DNA from: Artemia franciscana
Lineage: Eukaryota; Arthropoda; Branchiopoda; Anostraca; Artemiidae
NCBI RefSeq assembly: GCF_032884065.1
Contig: NC_088867.1
Location: forward strand, 22,140,281 to 22,204,280
DNA: 64,000 nucleotides
Reading direction: 5' to 3'
The translations under genes and the position numbers were made by a program. The first letter of the stretch is position 1. Each line of letters starts with the position of its first letter. The notes below the pieces were generated by a model. The model had not been told where the DNA came from. It saw only the letters and a list, made by a program, of their open reading frames with translations, and made no database searches. This document shows positions 1-10,914 of this stretch, piece after piece.

Positions 1-252
1 TAGGACGATGAAATTTGACAAGCGTATCAGGGACCTGACCAGATTAAATTAGAAATAGTCGTTTTCCCCGATTTGACCATCTGGGGGGGGGGGGGACTTG
101 GGGGCCGGTTAATTCGCAAAAAATAGAAAAAATGAAGTATTTTTAACTTATGAGCGGGTGATTGGATCTTAATGAAATTTGATGTTTGGAATGATATTGT
201 GTCTCAGAGCTCTTATTTTAAATCCCGACCGGATCTGATGATATTGGGGGGA
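1..252 (+). mobile_element. Partial hairpin/GTCT-type repeat element (3' part)
   Basis: This is the downstream part of a repeat whose fuller forms start with a 20-bp hairpin and a GTCT-rich tract (7700, 31528, 51742). It matches 51838-52084 closely and ends in a G-rich stretch that runs into the copy-1 unit. It carries no coding capacity. Confidence 0.75.
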
Positions 253-570
253 GTTGGAGGGGGAAACCCCTCCACTCTCTTTACTACTACTACTATGAAG
301 AACTCACCGCAGCACCAAGCCACTGCAGTCCAACACAGCTAAGCACGCTCCTCTATCCCAATTTATTCAGAGCCTCCCTATTTACACCCTCCCAGGAAGT
401 TTCTATTCCCTTTAAATCTTTCTTTATGACATCCTCCCACCTCAACTGCGGACAACCTGCTTTCTGTTTAGCCCTAGACAGTTGGCTGAAAAGGACAATT
501 TTTGGTAATCTGTCATCCTTTATCCGCAGATTGTGCCCCAGCTATATCTACCTTTCTCTCATTACAGCCC
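253..570 (-). pseudogene. Non-LTR retrotransposon C-terminal tail (LINE-A)
   Basis: Read on the minus strand, this encodes the tail typical of many arthropod LINE ORF2 proteins. It has the motif LGHNLRIKDDRLPKIVLF, followed by a lysine-rich linker, then PQLRWEDVIKKDLKGIETSW and REALNKLG. Stop codons replace conserved tryptophans at about 541-552 and again after NKLG, so it is dead. The 3' end is an AGT-type microsatellite (TACTACTAC on the plus strand at about 283-294), as expected for target-primed insertions. The plus-strand frames over this segment are shadows. The family assignment within non-LTR elements is uncertain. Confidence 0.7.
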
Positions 571-1479
571 TACAAAGCGGTATTTACCTACGATATTTGC
601 ACCACCTACTGTTTGAAATACGGTCTGTCACAGGGTTTCATTAGTTTATTTAGAATGATTTATTTACGTTTTAAGCATGACTTTTTTTTCACTACTTCTG
701 CTCCCCTTTGGTTTAAATTAGTTCTGTACTTATTTTAAAAAACTTCTTTTGTTGAAACATCTTCTGTTTGTTAAGTTAAAAAAATTAATTTCTGTAAGTT
801 TTGTTGATATTTTTTTATTGATGAATAAAAGCAAAAAGATTTTGGGTTGCTCTTCATATTCTGGACAAAATTCTGCTAGGAATTCTAAAAATAGCTATAT
901 TATAGAACTACAAATGGTTGGGTACGGGTAGTAGTATTTTAAAAAATGTGAACAATTTTGGTAATTTTTGGGGGGTGAAGCTGTTCCGTCGTATCTACTG
1001 TTACAACCTTTGATATAGACGAATAATGATCAAACACTTCGTTGTAGGAATTTTTTTGTGTGTGTTATATTTTGCTTTAATAGCTTGTTTGTTTACATTT
1101 ATGCATTTTGAGCTAGTATATTAGCTAATATAGTTCCAATTTGTTGTAAAAAAAAAAAAAAAAAAAAAAAAGAGATGAAGAATCCCTGTCAAGATTTGTT
1201 TCCAGTTGCGATTCCCTTGGTTCTGAAACTTTTATTGAGGTGTCTTCACGGCCTGAAATTTTAATGAGATCAAAAAAAGAGATCACACTAAGAATATAAC
1301 ACACTAATAACACACACTTTCAAACTAAGAATCAATACAACCATATTTTTTTTCAAACATTCTTTGTCGCTGATGAGCTCCCTTCGGTCAACAAATCAAA
1401 ATTTAGTATCTACTTGTCCTTTCCGTCCAATATTCCCTCACAGTTTCAGGTAGGTCACTTAAGGCGTTAATCTATACCA
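571..1479. other. No recognised gene; A-tract and short ORF remnant
   Basis: This AT-rich spacer contains a poly(A) run at about 1148-1171. Directly after it, a plus-strand frame of about 42 codons (about 1173-1300) starts with DEESLSRFVSS and looks coding-like, but I do not recognise it. Nothing else is supported. Confidence 0.5.
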
Positions 1480-2730
1480 TTAATCGTATATGAACTATTG
1501 AAGACGTCTCATTCCGATACCCTGGATTGAGATAGTGTCATTTGATTTAGCTCAACATCACCTTCAATATTTACAGAAAGTTTCAAATATCTTAGCCGCG
1601 TATTGCAGATGAACCATTTTGACACCCTGGATGCATACAGTTCACCGATTTAGTTCAATATCCCCATCGACATTCCCTCAAGACAGAGTGTTTTTTGATT
1701 TAGTTTAACATTTCTCTCAACTTTCGGTGAAAGTTCCCATTTAATACTCTTAAATGTTCCCGAGTTATTGCATATATGCCATATTGACATTCATAATGCA
1801 CTTAATGACTCCTGAATTAGTTCAATATACCTCTCGATATTCACTCGAAATTTTTACTTAATACTGTTAGTTGTTCCTGAAATATTATAAATGCGCCCTT
1901 TTTTTACCTTTATGTTCACAGTTGCTTTTGACTTTGTTGTACCATGTTTGTTTATTCCCTGAAAGTTTCTACTGTGGTCCATGGAACTTCCTGAGATACT
2001 GTCAATATGTCTTTTTGGCAACTTTGATGCACATAGTGGGTTTTGATTTTGATCAGTACCATCTGTACAATTATCTGAAAGTCGCCTTATTACCCTAAGA
2101 AGTTGCTGAGATATTTTTGATATGCCCTTTTTTCAACCTGAATGCAGGTAGTATCTTATCGTTGAATTCAGTTTGCTCTCTGATCATTCCTTGAAAGTTA
2201 AACTTGATATCAACAGCTGTTCGTGACATGTTGCGGACACTGTCTTTTGACTATTTCTTCGGGATTTATCTCAACATGCACCGAAGATTTCAGCTTTATA
2301 CTTTAAGCAATTCTTGTTATATTATATCAACTTTAAGCGATTCTTGTTATATTATAGGTTCATCATTTTGACGAAATGGATGCACATAGTGTCTTTCGAT
2401 TTAGTTTAGAATCCTCCCCCAGCATCCTCTGAAAGCGTCTACTAAATACTCTTAGCCGCTCTTGATATTTTGCAGACGCGCCCTTTCGACTACTTAGGTG
2501 TATATAGTATACTTTGATTTTGTTCGACACCCTCCTCACCAATGATTGAAGGTTTCAACTTAATACCCTTAGAAATTACTAAGATATTGGAGATGTGCTC
2601 TTTTGACTACCTGGATGCACATATATTCTTATGATTCAGTTCGATTTTCTTCTCAACCTTCTCCTAAACTTAAAACCCCTAGCTGCTCAGTTATTGTATA
2701 CTAGCCATTTTGACAATCATGATATTAGTC
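1480..2730. repeat. Degenerate ~116-bp tandem repeat block (copy 1)
   Basis: A diverged motif of the form TTTTGAC-n-GGATGCACATAG...GATTTAGTTCAA...GAAAGTTTC...CTTAG...GATATT recurs here. Cognate positions are near 1617, 1781, 1897, 2011, 2127, 2243, 2354, 2483, 2600 and 2705, mostly 111-117 bp apart. Units are only partly alike, so the array is old. A nested 33-bp duplication (TTTAAGC[A/G]ATTCTTGTTATATTAT) sits at about 2302-2356. ORFs here are by-products. Confidence 0.75.
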
Positions 2731-3206
2731 CACTTTCATGTTAAATTCCTGGTCTGACATGTTGAGAGCCAAAATAATTGGACAATATCAACGCGGTAGC
2801 TCCCAAAAATTTCTGGGACAGCACTGCAACGCAACTGTGACCATGACTGGGGTCTCATTTGGAACCGGCTTTAGACTGATTGGAAACCAGTAACATCTGG
2901 ATTGCCTCGTGGGTTGGACCTCACTTCCTCAAGGCCATGGTCACACAACAGTTGCATGCGCAATCAGTTAGCAATTCTAGTCTCAAAACATTTGCCCCGT
3001 GGCCGCTGGGCCTTAATCACCCCTGAGCCGTTCTTGATAGTGCAAATGCGTCTTTCTTACGACATTGTTACACGTAGTACACCTTCCTGACTCTCATACA
3101 GTTCAGCACCCTTCTCACCATCCCCCAAGACCTGACTAAATTTGATTTCAAAGGATTTCAATAAAAGGGGTACCAGAATTGATAATAAGTAAAATACGCT
3201 TAGCTA
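2731..3206. other. GC-richer spacer, no recognised gene
   Basis: This segment of about 300 bp (about 2758-3090) is visibly less AT-rich than its surroundings and recurs in copies 3 and 4 but not copy 2. Short frames exist on both strands. None resembles a protein I know. Confidence 0.4.
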
Positions 3207-3207
3207 C

Positions 3208-3281
<74 letters not shown>
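3207..3281. repeat. (TA)n microsatellite
   Basis: A nearly pure TA dinucleotide run with one TG interruption. It is also found at the matching point of copies 3 and 4; in copy 2 it lies inside a 1.6-kb deletion. Confidence 0.95.
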
Positions 3282-3284
<3 letters not shown>

Positions 3285-5529
3285 ATAATATATTAGTTCT
3301 TCATCACTTTTCGATGGTTTTATCTCCGTGGGGCTCTTAGAAGATGTAAATTTTTTAAATCACACCTTATCTACCCATGAAAGTTTTTGCCCAGAAAATT
3401 TCTTTTCCGCCAAAAACTAATCCATGCTACCCCCGCCCCTCCTTAGGTAGTGCTCATTTTCACATTTAGCATTTATCTTTTATTGACTAATTCAGTTTTA
3501 AGGAACACATTTGTATCTGTGCTTTTCCTATATCACAAAATGTTCCAGGAAAGTCTAAAAGGATTTGTTAATAGCAAGCATAATTACATGTGAAGAAAAA
3601 AGGTTTTCTTCATATGGTCTTGAGGTTTTCGCTCTTGTAATGTATTTAGCCAGTCTTCAAAATTTATCCTTTTATAAATTTTTTAGTTCTGAAATATTTA
3701 TTGTCTATTGTCTGCAAATGATTGACTTTTCTTTTCTTTTCTAGATAATGAAATAGCTGGGCAGTAAATTTCGGACAGTAAATTTCTCTGTATAAGCCTG
3801 TTCTCTGTTGCATTCGTCTTTTTGTGTATAGACGCTTATATTTACATAAAAAGACAGTGCAGCAGAACTGGTTTCTTATAATTTTAAAGTTTAAATAAAA
3901 AAAAAAAACAAGGGTTCTAAACCTCAAGTTAAATAGAATCTCAGTAAAATTCGCGTATATTTTTTTTGCTCCCCTTTTTATATTTCACTAAAAAAATAGA
4001 ACCCTCAATAAATTTTTAATCAATTTTGCTTCAATTTTTTGCTCATCCTTCACCTAACGAATTTACTGCTCATTGAAGCTATGCAATTATGTGGCCTCTG
4101 CTCCTGCCAAAGAACCTCTTCCTGACTCAACATACAACAACATTTTTTTTATTTTATATTTTAATATAAATATAATCAATAAAATATTGTTTCTTTGTAT
4201 TCTTGCAAACTGCTTGTTGTTCTTAGAGCTAGGGATAGTTCATAGGGACGGAGTACAAGATAGAGAAAATTAAAATAAATACATACTATGTTTATCAAAA
4301 CAATTTATGAAGAGCACTTACTATACACGAACAACTATTGTACACTTTCCACTTTAAACATCCCCTTTTAAGAAGGGGATGCCATGAAGGAAAAGTGATA
4401 TTGTGGTTATGTTTCAAAAACAGTTTCGACAGACCTATTTTGGGCCCGCCATTTTATATTTGTGGATTAATGCTAAACTTAAAAAATGTAGCTAGGACTT
4501 TTTTATGTATAGAGTGAACCTAATAAAAGTAGGAAAGGGGATCTTGCTTGTCCAAAAACCCCAATGCCAGGGTTTACTGTATCTATATGCTTACTAATGG
4601 CGAAGTAATAATAATCATAAAATGACTAAAATAATTCATTCTTTCAAATATATTGACCATCGGGTAAAGAATAATTTCAATTGAAAATATATTGCGTATT
4701 CATTGAAGAGGAGGCAATGCTACTAATTGTTTTGGGGAGTTAAATGAGGGTTGCACAACTCATATTAATGACCTTTTCCGTTTCTTTTTGTGCTGGATTT
4801 CTTCATTCAATTTAGTCTGTTTGGTTTAAGATTGTTAACTTAGAGGATTCGACTTATGCCCGCTCTGATCTCTAAAATTGTGTCTTTTCTTTCGCGAAAA
4901 TGCATCAATTAGTCCAATCTGTTTTAATGTATTGCACCTTGCATACGGTAAACCCCTGCTTGTCCATAAATGTGGTCATGATAAAAGTTGAAAAAATCAA
5001 AAAGAAAGTGTTCTCCACTAATATTTAATATTTGCACCATAATGCATTTTAAATTACATAAGCCGATTTTTTTTCTGTTGACAAGATTATCACCTGCCCT
5101 TTAAATAAAAATGGTTAATGGCCTCTTTTGAATTATATTATTGAAAACAGGGAGTTTTGCATAAAAAGCAAAAAGTTCAAACCAAACGAGAACCAAAAAG
5201 TAAAATCCAAAATATTTTGCATAAACTCTTAGTTTGAGCAAAATAATTTTGATAAATCAAGCAGAAATCCATAAGAGAAGGAAACTTAAAATGAAGAAAA
5301 ATGAAAAGAGTGAATGAAAGCAAGCTTAGAATGAACGTAAGTTGCCGTAAGTAAGGGTGGTGATGTCTAGTGCGGGCTAATCAACAAAACACTTCAAAAA
5401 TCCTTAGAAAAACCGGTAATTTAAGGCATTACTTAAAGTTTATTTTAGCTCTTTGGATGCAAGTTTCGAGTAGGGACTATAAGAATAATTGATAAAACCC
5501 AGCAGATTAAATACGATTTTATGTTTTAT
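3282..5529. other. No recognised gene; contains a 23-nt hairpin
   Basis: This AT-rich spacer is shared among copies. At 4359-4381 there is a perfect hairpin with 9-bp arms (CATCCCCTT / AAGGGGATG) around TTAAG, present also at 28172 and 56098. The unit breaks off inside the same hairpin in copy 3. Small ORFs here have no recognisable features. Confidence 0.5.
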
Positions 5530-5960
5530 TCTGACACAATCTTCCTATATAAGCTGTCTTACAAAACAAAATTGAGTCTTCGTCAGTATGGATATATACA
5601 CTGTCTGTGTCAACTAGAATTTCCCTGTGGACATTGAGATTGGCAAAGCCATTTAGCCTACTTTCAGACGTCACGTTTCTTAGGTATGTCTTGATTCTCC
5701 GAAGTGTAAAAGGAGCGCTCTGTTGTGCTGGTCGATACAGGTATAGTGATTAAAATATTAAGCAAGATATGGATGTTCGGAGAGATTGCTTTGCCACAAA
5801 TATTTAGAAAATCAGTTGCATTGACATGGTGTGCCTTGTTCCGTTAGAGAAATTTTTGCCAAATTTTTCTTTCCGCCATCAAACGTTTAAGGTGTTGTTT
5901 TCCAAATCTTCTTCATAAATTTCGATCAACTTCAAAAATGGCTCTTTCATCTCTTTACTT
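5530..5960 (-). pseudogene. hAT-family transposase C-terminal remnant (copy 1)
   Basis: On the minus strand the conceptual product carries the hAT C-terminal dimerisation signature: LLNILITIPVSTSTTERSF, then LRRIKTYLRNVTSE and RLNGFANLNVHREI. Upstream frames (about 5850-5960) read EPFLKLIEIYEEDLENN and fit the preceding part of such transposases. In this copy the run after GAAGTGT has four A residues (near 5704) rather than the three in copy 4, so the dimerisation region is frameshifted. Catalytic N-terminal parts are not recognisable. It is a dead DNA-transposon fragment. Confidence 0.75.
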
Positions 5961-6913
5961 TCTTCACTCTTCTATGGATAAGTGTGAAGCAAACAGTGAA
6001 ACCCTTTTAAAATATTCTTGTGCTTTAAGAGAAGTTCTTCTATAAAGTTTTATACTTTCAATCCAGAAGATGAATAAGTTAATTCTTTAAAATTGTTCTG
6101 TGCTTTCGGCTGAGACATTTCTTCTGTGTATCTGCCTGTCTGCAATCCTTGTAACACTAATTGTAGTTCCATTCAATTTGGCCATTTTTGGCCAAATATC
6201 CATTCAATTTGGCCAAAGAAAATAAAATCAGTGAAAAATAGAATGTTAAACTTTATTTTGCCGTAGGGGGAGGAAGGCGTCAGCACGCCATAAGTTGAAT
6301 ACCTTACGAATCGTGCATGTTGTTTCAATATCTCAGGCGGGGTGTCCATATTGCTGATGGACGGGTTCTTTTTAGTAACAAACGTAGTGAGAGCCAATTC
6401 AAGATTTGTTCCACTTTCTTTTTGTAGCTCTTTAATGTTAACAATGCTTGATATAGCAACAGGGCCCTTGACTGATACCTAGTGCTTTGCTCAATCTTTG
6501 ACAAAATTGTTTAAGGCCTACCACCGCTCTATCTTGATAGGTCCATAGAACTTGCTTGCTTGCTTCTTTTTTTTTTTTTTCTTTTTTTTTTCTTTTTTTT
6601 TACTGAACTAAGTATTTTCAGTATACATTACAATATAATACTCTTCTGATCTTGTCAAGTGCCTGACAAAAAGCTCTTTAGAAGGGTAGTCCTTTAGACG
6701 TGAAACAAATATACCCTCATTCAAAATTTGATTCAATCCAAATTTCAATTTTCAACCCATCAACTAACAGTGGTCCCCCAATTACCTAAAAAAAATTCAC
6801 ATAATACCAATCTATTAGCTTTATACAAGTTCATAATTTTTCCTTTTTCCATTTCAAACACCATAATTAGTTAAGGCCTTTTCATTGTAGTTGCCCTGAA
6901 AAATTAAAAAAGT
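5961..6913. other. No recognised gene; T-rich tracts
   Basis: Spacer with T-runs interrupted by C at about 6568-6601. A 74-codon minus-strand ORF (6173-6397) is conserved with copy 2, but only because the whole unit is; it has no known motif and includes a local repeat (TTCAATTTGGCCA). Confidence 0.45.
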
Positions 6914-7281
6914 ACACCAGCTTTGCCTGAAAAACTTTATTGAAGACACGGCTGAATGTGAAAATTGCCTTTGCTTTTGAAATTTATTCTGCTTTTCAAC
7001 TGGCTGCAAACTACCACGTTTTCTTATGTTTTCTCATGCTGTCGATAAATGAGTTTCTTTAATTGAAATTGCTAGAACTCAAATAAGGAGAAATAATATG
7101 TAAAAATATCGTACAGATATGTAAGTTTCTGAACCGTCTCTATTTGACAATACGGGAGAATAAGGACAGGGAAAAAAAAATGAAGCTATCCACAGCAAAT
7201 AAGAAAATAATAATTTTGCAAAAAAAAAATCTTATTTGAGCTATGATTTCAATGAGGTTTTTCAGGAAGACTTCGCGCATC

Positions 7282-7284
<3 letters not shown>

Positions 7285-7330
<46 letters not shown>
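7285..7330. repeat. poly(T) tract
   Basis: An uninterrupted T-run, mirrored as a poly(A) run at about 13762-13789 in the opposite foldback arm. The polylysine ORFs here are artefacts. Confidence 0.95.
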
Positions 7331-7331
<1 letters not shown>

Positions 7332-7694
7332 CAACTAAGCGGATTTGAAAATTGTTTCCACTCAACCAATTTTGCCTAAGAAAGCTATAATAAAGAAAGG
7401 TCAGTACTTGGAATTCTATTTTTTTTTTTTTTTTTCTTGTCCTGTTGCCTTGCATTGTCTTGCTTTGCCTGATTGGTCTCCGAACTTATTTAAGAAAACG
7501 CTCTAGTATGTTACTTTAAAAATCTAACCCAAAATACTACTCTAACCTTATTAGAAACTATATAGGTTTAATCAAAATATAGCTCATGCTTTGTATACAA
7601 AATATTTTGTTGCTAAACTCCAATTCAGCTCAGGTTCGTTTTGATGGAAATTGGCATTAGGGCATTGTCAATAGCCCTTATCGAATTTACTTGT

Positions 7695-8370
7695 TATGGC
7701 ACTTGGTATTAACCAAGTGACATATAGCAATCGCCAATTATGTCGGTCGGTCTGTCTGTCGGTCTTGTTTTGCTACTTTAGGCACTTCCAGGTAAGCTAG
7801 GACGATGAAATTTGGCAAGCGTATCAGGGACCGGACCAGATTAAATTAGAAATAGTCGTTTTCCCGATTTGACCATCTGGGGGGGAGTGGGGGGCCGGTT
7901 AATTCGCCAAAAATAGAAAAAATGAAGTATTTTTAACTTATGAGCGGGTGATTGGATCTTAATGAAATTTGATGTTTGAAATGATATTGTGTCTCAGAGC
8001 TCTTATTTTAAATCCCGACCAGATCTGATGACATTGGGGGGAGTTGGAGGGGGGAAACCTAAAGTCCCGGTTTTGCTACTTTAGGCACTTCCAGGTAAGC
8101 TAGGACGATGAAATTTGGCAAGCGTATCAGGGATCGGACCAGGTTAAATTAGAAATAGTCGTTTTCCCGATTTGACCATCTGGGGGGGTGGGGAGTGGGG
8201 GGCCGGTTAATTCGGAAAAAATAGAAAAAATGAAGTATTTTTAACTTATGAGCGGGTGATTGGATGTTAATGAAATTTGATGTTTGGAATGATATTGTGT
8301 CTCAGAGCTCTAATTTTAAATCCCGACCAGATCCAAACTGGGATTTAAATTTAAATCCCGACCGGATCCA
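7695..8370 (+). mobile_element. Hairpin/GTCT repeat element, left arm (two forward monomers)
   Basis: It starts with the 20-bp hairpin CACTTGGTATTAACCAAGTG (7700-7719), then a GTCGGTCTGTCT tract, then a monomer of about 300 bp repeated twice in the same orientation. Each monomer runs from a TTTGCTACTTTAGGCACTTC block through a G-run to a GGGGAGTTGGAGGGG end. It is non-coding. A terminal hairpin, an internal tetranucleotide microsatellite and variable monomer number are reminiscent of Helitron/Helentron-derived non-autonomous elements (DINE-1/HINE type). I see no diagnostic CTRR end, so this is a hypothesis. Confidence 0.6.
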
Positions 8371-8639
8371 GAAAGTCCAAAACATTACAGATGAATGAAA
8401 ATAGAATACGAGAAGAGAAAGAGAATAGTAAATTCTAAGAATCAATAGATTGATTTAAAAGGAAAATCAGAGGCTTAATACCGATTAGGATTTAAAATAC
8501 ACTGAAACACGAGGTCCTTCGAAATATCAAAACTCATAAAGATCCGATCACAAATTCCTACGTTAAAAATACCTCATTTAGAAAAAAAATGAGATATTTT
8601 AACCTCCAAAAATGAGGTATTTTATATTATGAAAATAAC

Positions 8640-9420
8640 CAGATCTGGTCAGAATTTAAAATAAGAGCACTGAGACATGATTTCCTTCTAAATATCAAAT
8701 ATTTCGTTAAGATCTGGCTACCCGTTTGTAAGATAAAAATACCGCAATTTGTCTAATTTTTCCGAATTAACACCCACGCAATTCCCCCAATGAGAGCAGA
8801 ATCAGTCCGTTTAATGTCAATAACTTATCTAGGACATGTTCTTATTCTTCCCACCAAGTTTCATCTCGATCTCTACACTCTGAGAGTTTTCCAAGATTTT
8901 CAGTTCCCCCTCCAACTCCCTCCAATGTCACTGGATCCAGTTGGGATTTAAAATGTGAGCTCTGAGACACAAGGTCCTTCAAAGTATCAAATTTATTAAG
9001 ATCTGGTCACCCGTTCGTAAGTTAAAATACCTCATTTTTCAAATTTTTCCGAATTACCCCCCCCACTCCCCCAAAGAGAGCCAATCTGGTTTGATTATAT
9101 CAGTCATGTATCTAGGACTTATGCTTATTCTTCACAGCAAGTATCATTACGATTTCTCCACTCTAAAGGTTTTCCAAGATTTTATGGTTTCCTCTTCAAA
9201 CTCCCCTAATGTCACTACATATGGTCAGGATTTCAAATAGATGCTCAGAGACAAGAGGCCCTTCTACATATCATATTTCATTAGGATCCAATCAGCCGTT
9301 CTTAAGTTGAAAATACCTCATTTTTTCTAATTTTTCCGAATTACCAAAACCCCCCCCCCACCCAAAGAGAGCGAATCCGGTCCAGCTATATCAATCACGT
9401 ATCTAGGACTTGTGCTTATT
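8640..9420 (-). repeat. ~290-bp tandem array, part 1
   Basis: Diverged monomers with landmarks GTATCTAGGAC near 8829, 9110 and 9402 (281 and 292 bp apart). Each has a C-run, CCAAAGAGAGC, a TTTCCAAGATTTT block and a GATTTAAAAT...GAGCTCTGAGACAC block. These blocks are the reverse complement of parts of the monomer at 7780-8330, so the array is an inverted, amplified relative. Confidence 0.75.
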
Positions 9421-10283
9421 CACAGTTGTGGAGGATTTTGAAGGAAACCATAAGTCGATCTGTTCAACCAGGTTGTCAAAAAGGCAGAAACTCAATAGGA
9501 AATTCGAAAAATATACGCTTTAAACAGAGGTAGCTTCTTGTTCAGCTTCATTTGTGAAAAACCCTTTTTTAAATCTTTCACAATTCATTTTAATAGCATA
9601 ATTATAGCACAACTAATACCTTTTGTCTGCAGATTTTTATGGGTTTAAAATATTTCTATATTTGACAGATAAACGTTATATGTTTACATATATTTGGCAT
9701 ATAGACCTTGAAGTGTGTTACAATTCCCTGTCGTAACTAGGACACTTCCAAGTTTTCCACAAAGATTCTTATGAAAACACGCCAAGCCTTGGTTAGATGG
9801 CCGAAACTACTTGAGTTTACTTTAATTATTATGAAAACACGGGGCTTTCCAAGGTTGAACTCTTCCCCATAGCATAAATCCGCTCCTCTGTTATCAAAAT
9901 TAAGACTGAAAGTATTGCTTTGCCAATTGGTTGCTCTAAAATTATTTGCGACCTATCAGTCTATTTATCTATTTTATAATCATAATTCTATTAATTCAGC
10001 AGTGTAGATTAATGAGCGTAAAGATACGGAACTTCTTTTTCTAACACAAAAACCATTCTAGGATTCCAGGACTATGATTTTGATTAAGATCACCTTCAAA
10101 ACTGACTCAACCTTTTTATCAGGGTTCCTTAAAAAAAATTCCTGACTCTAGGAGGAGCAATTAGTAGATATGGATAGCTTTAAGAATACAAAATACTAGA
10201 GTTTTATATAAACAAGATTTTTAAACTTTATTTAGATAAAGATTAAATAAAATGTCTCGAATTTATTTTATTTGTTGACTCAG
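9421..10283. other. Loop sequence, no recognised gene
   Basis: This AT-rich sequence interrupts the ~290-bp array and is absent from copy 2. No family recognised. Confidence 0.4.
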
Positions 10284-10375
10284 GAGGCGATTTCTTGGCT
10301 GAGAAGCAGAGGCTGTACAAGGAGCATAAGAGCTTGAATGAGCAGCAAACTCATTTTGCGAGGGATGAGAAAAAA
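10284..10375 (+). CDS. Candidate captured exon, coiled-coil-like (unrecognised)
   Basis: A 92-bp segment is preceded by a T-rich tract ending TTGACTCAG (acceptor) and followed by AAAAAA|GTATAA (possible donor). Its open frame reads FLAEKQRLYKEHKSLNEQQT then HFARDEKK. This is highly charged and heptad-like, unlike the surrounding AT-rich noise, and its base composition is more coding-like. I do not recognise the protein. It sits alone between two satellite arrays inside the foldback loop, so the likeliest explanation is a gene fragment carried by a mobile element. Chance cannot be excluded for so short a stretch. Confidence 0.35.
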
Positions 10376-10914
10376 GTATAATTTATTGAAAAAAGTAAAG
10401 GGTTCTATTTCTTTTTAAATATTAAAAAAGGGGAGAAAAAAAAAGGCACAGACAAGAATTTTACGGAAAATGAAACTAACTTAAGGTTGAGAACCCCTGA
10501 TTTTTATTTAAACTTTACAATTACAAGAAGTCTGGTCTGCTGCAACGCCTTTCTCTGTGAAAATGAATGTTATCACAAAAAAAGACGGCAACAGTAAACA
10601 GACTAAACAGAATTAAGGATGATCGAAATTTACTTTTTAGCTCTGATTTGAACCTAGAAAAGAAAAAGGACATTAATCCATTGGAGATAAAAGACATGTA
10701 AAGATGTGATAGAAATAAATAAACAAAGAAGAGAAGAGGGCTAAAACATAAAACCAGAATTAATATTAATATTAGAACAAGAGCTAAGAGCTCATATGGC
10801 ACTTGTGACGAGGCGAGAAGAGCTAAGAGCCAAGAGATCATAGGGTATGAGCTCTAACAAAATTATGTGAATCAATAGATTGATTTAAAAAGGAAAATAA
10901 GAGGCTTAATGCCG
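10376..10914. other. Loop sequence, no recognised gene
   Basis: Spacer between the exon-like segment and the second satellite array. The 106-codon minus-strand ORF (10521-10841) is hydrophobic because of T-rich composition and has no recognisable domain. Confidence 0.4.

Noticed and set aside
426-644. Plus-strand ORF repeated at every unit start
   Set aside because: It is the antisense shadow of the minus-strand LINE-A tail, which has recognisable motifs.
1871-2098. 75-codon ORF present in all copies with the 116-bp block
   Set aside because: Lies within the degenerate tandem repeat; the frame is not maintained between repeat units or between copies.
7140-7455. Polylysine ORFs
   Set aside because: Caused by poly(T)/poly(A) runs in the foldback arm.
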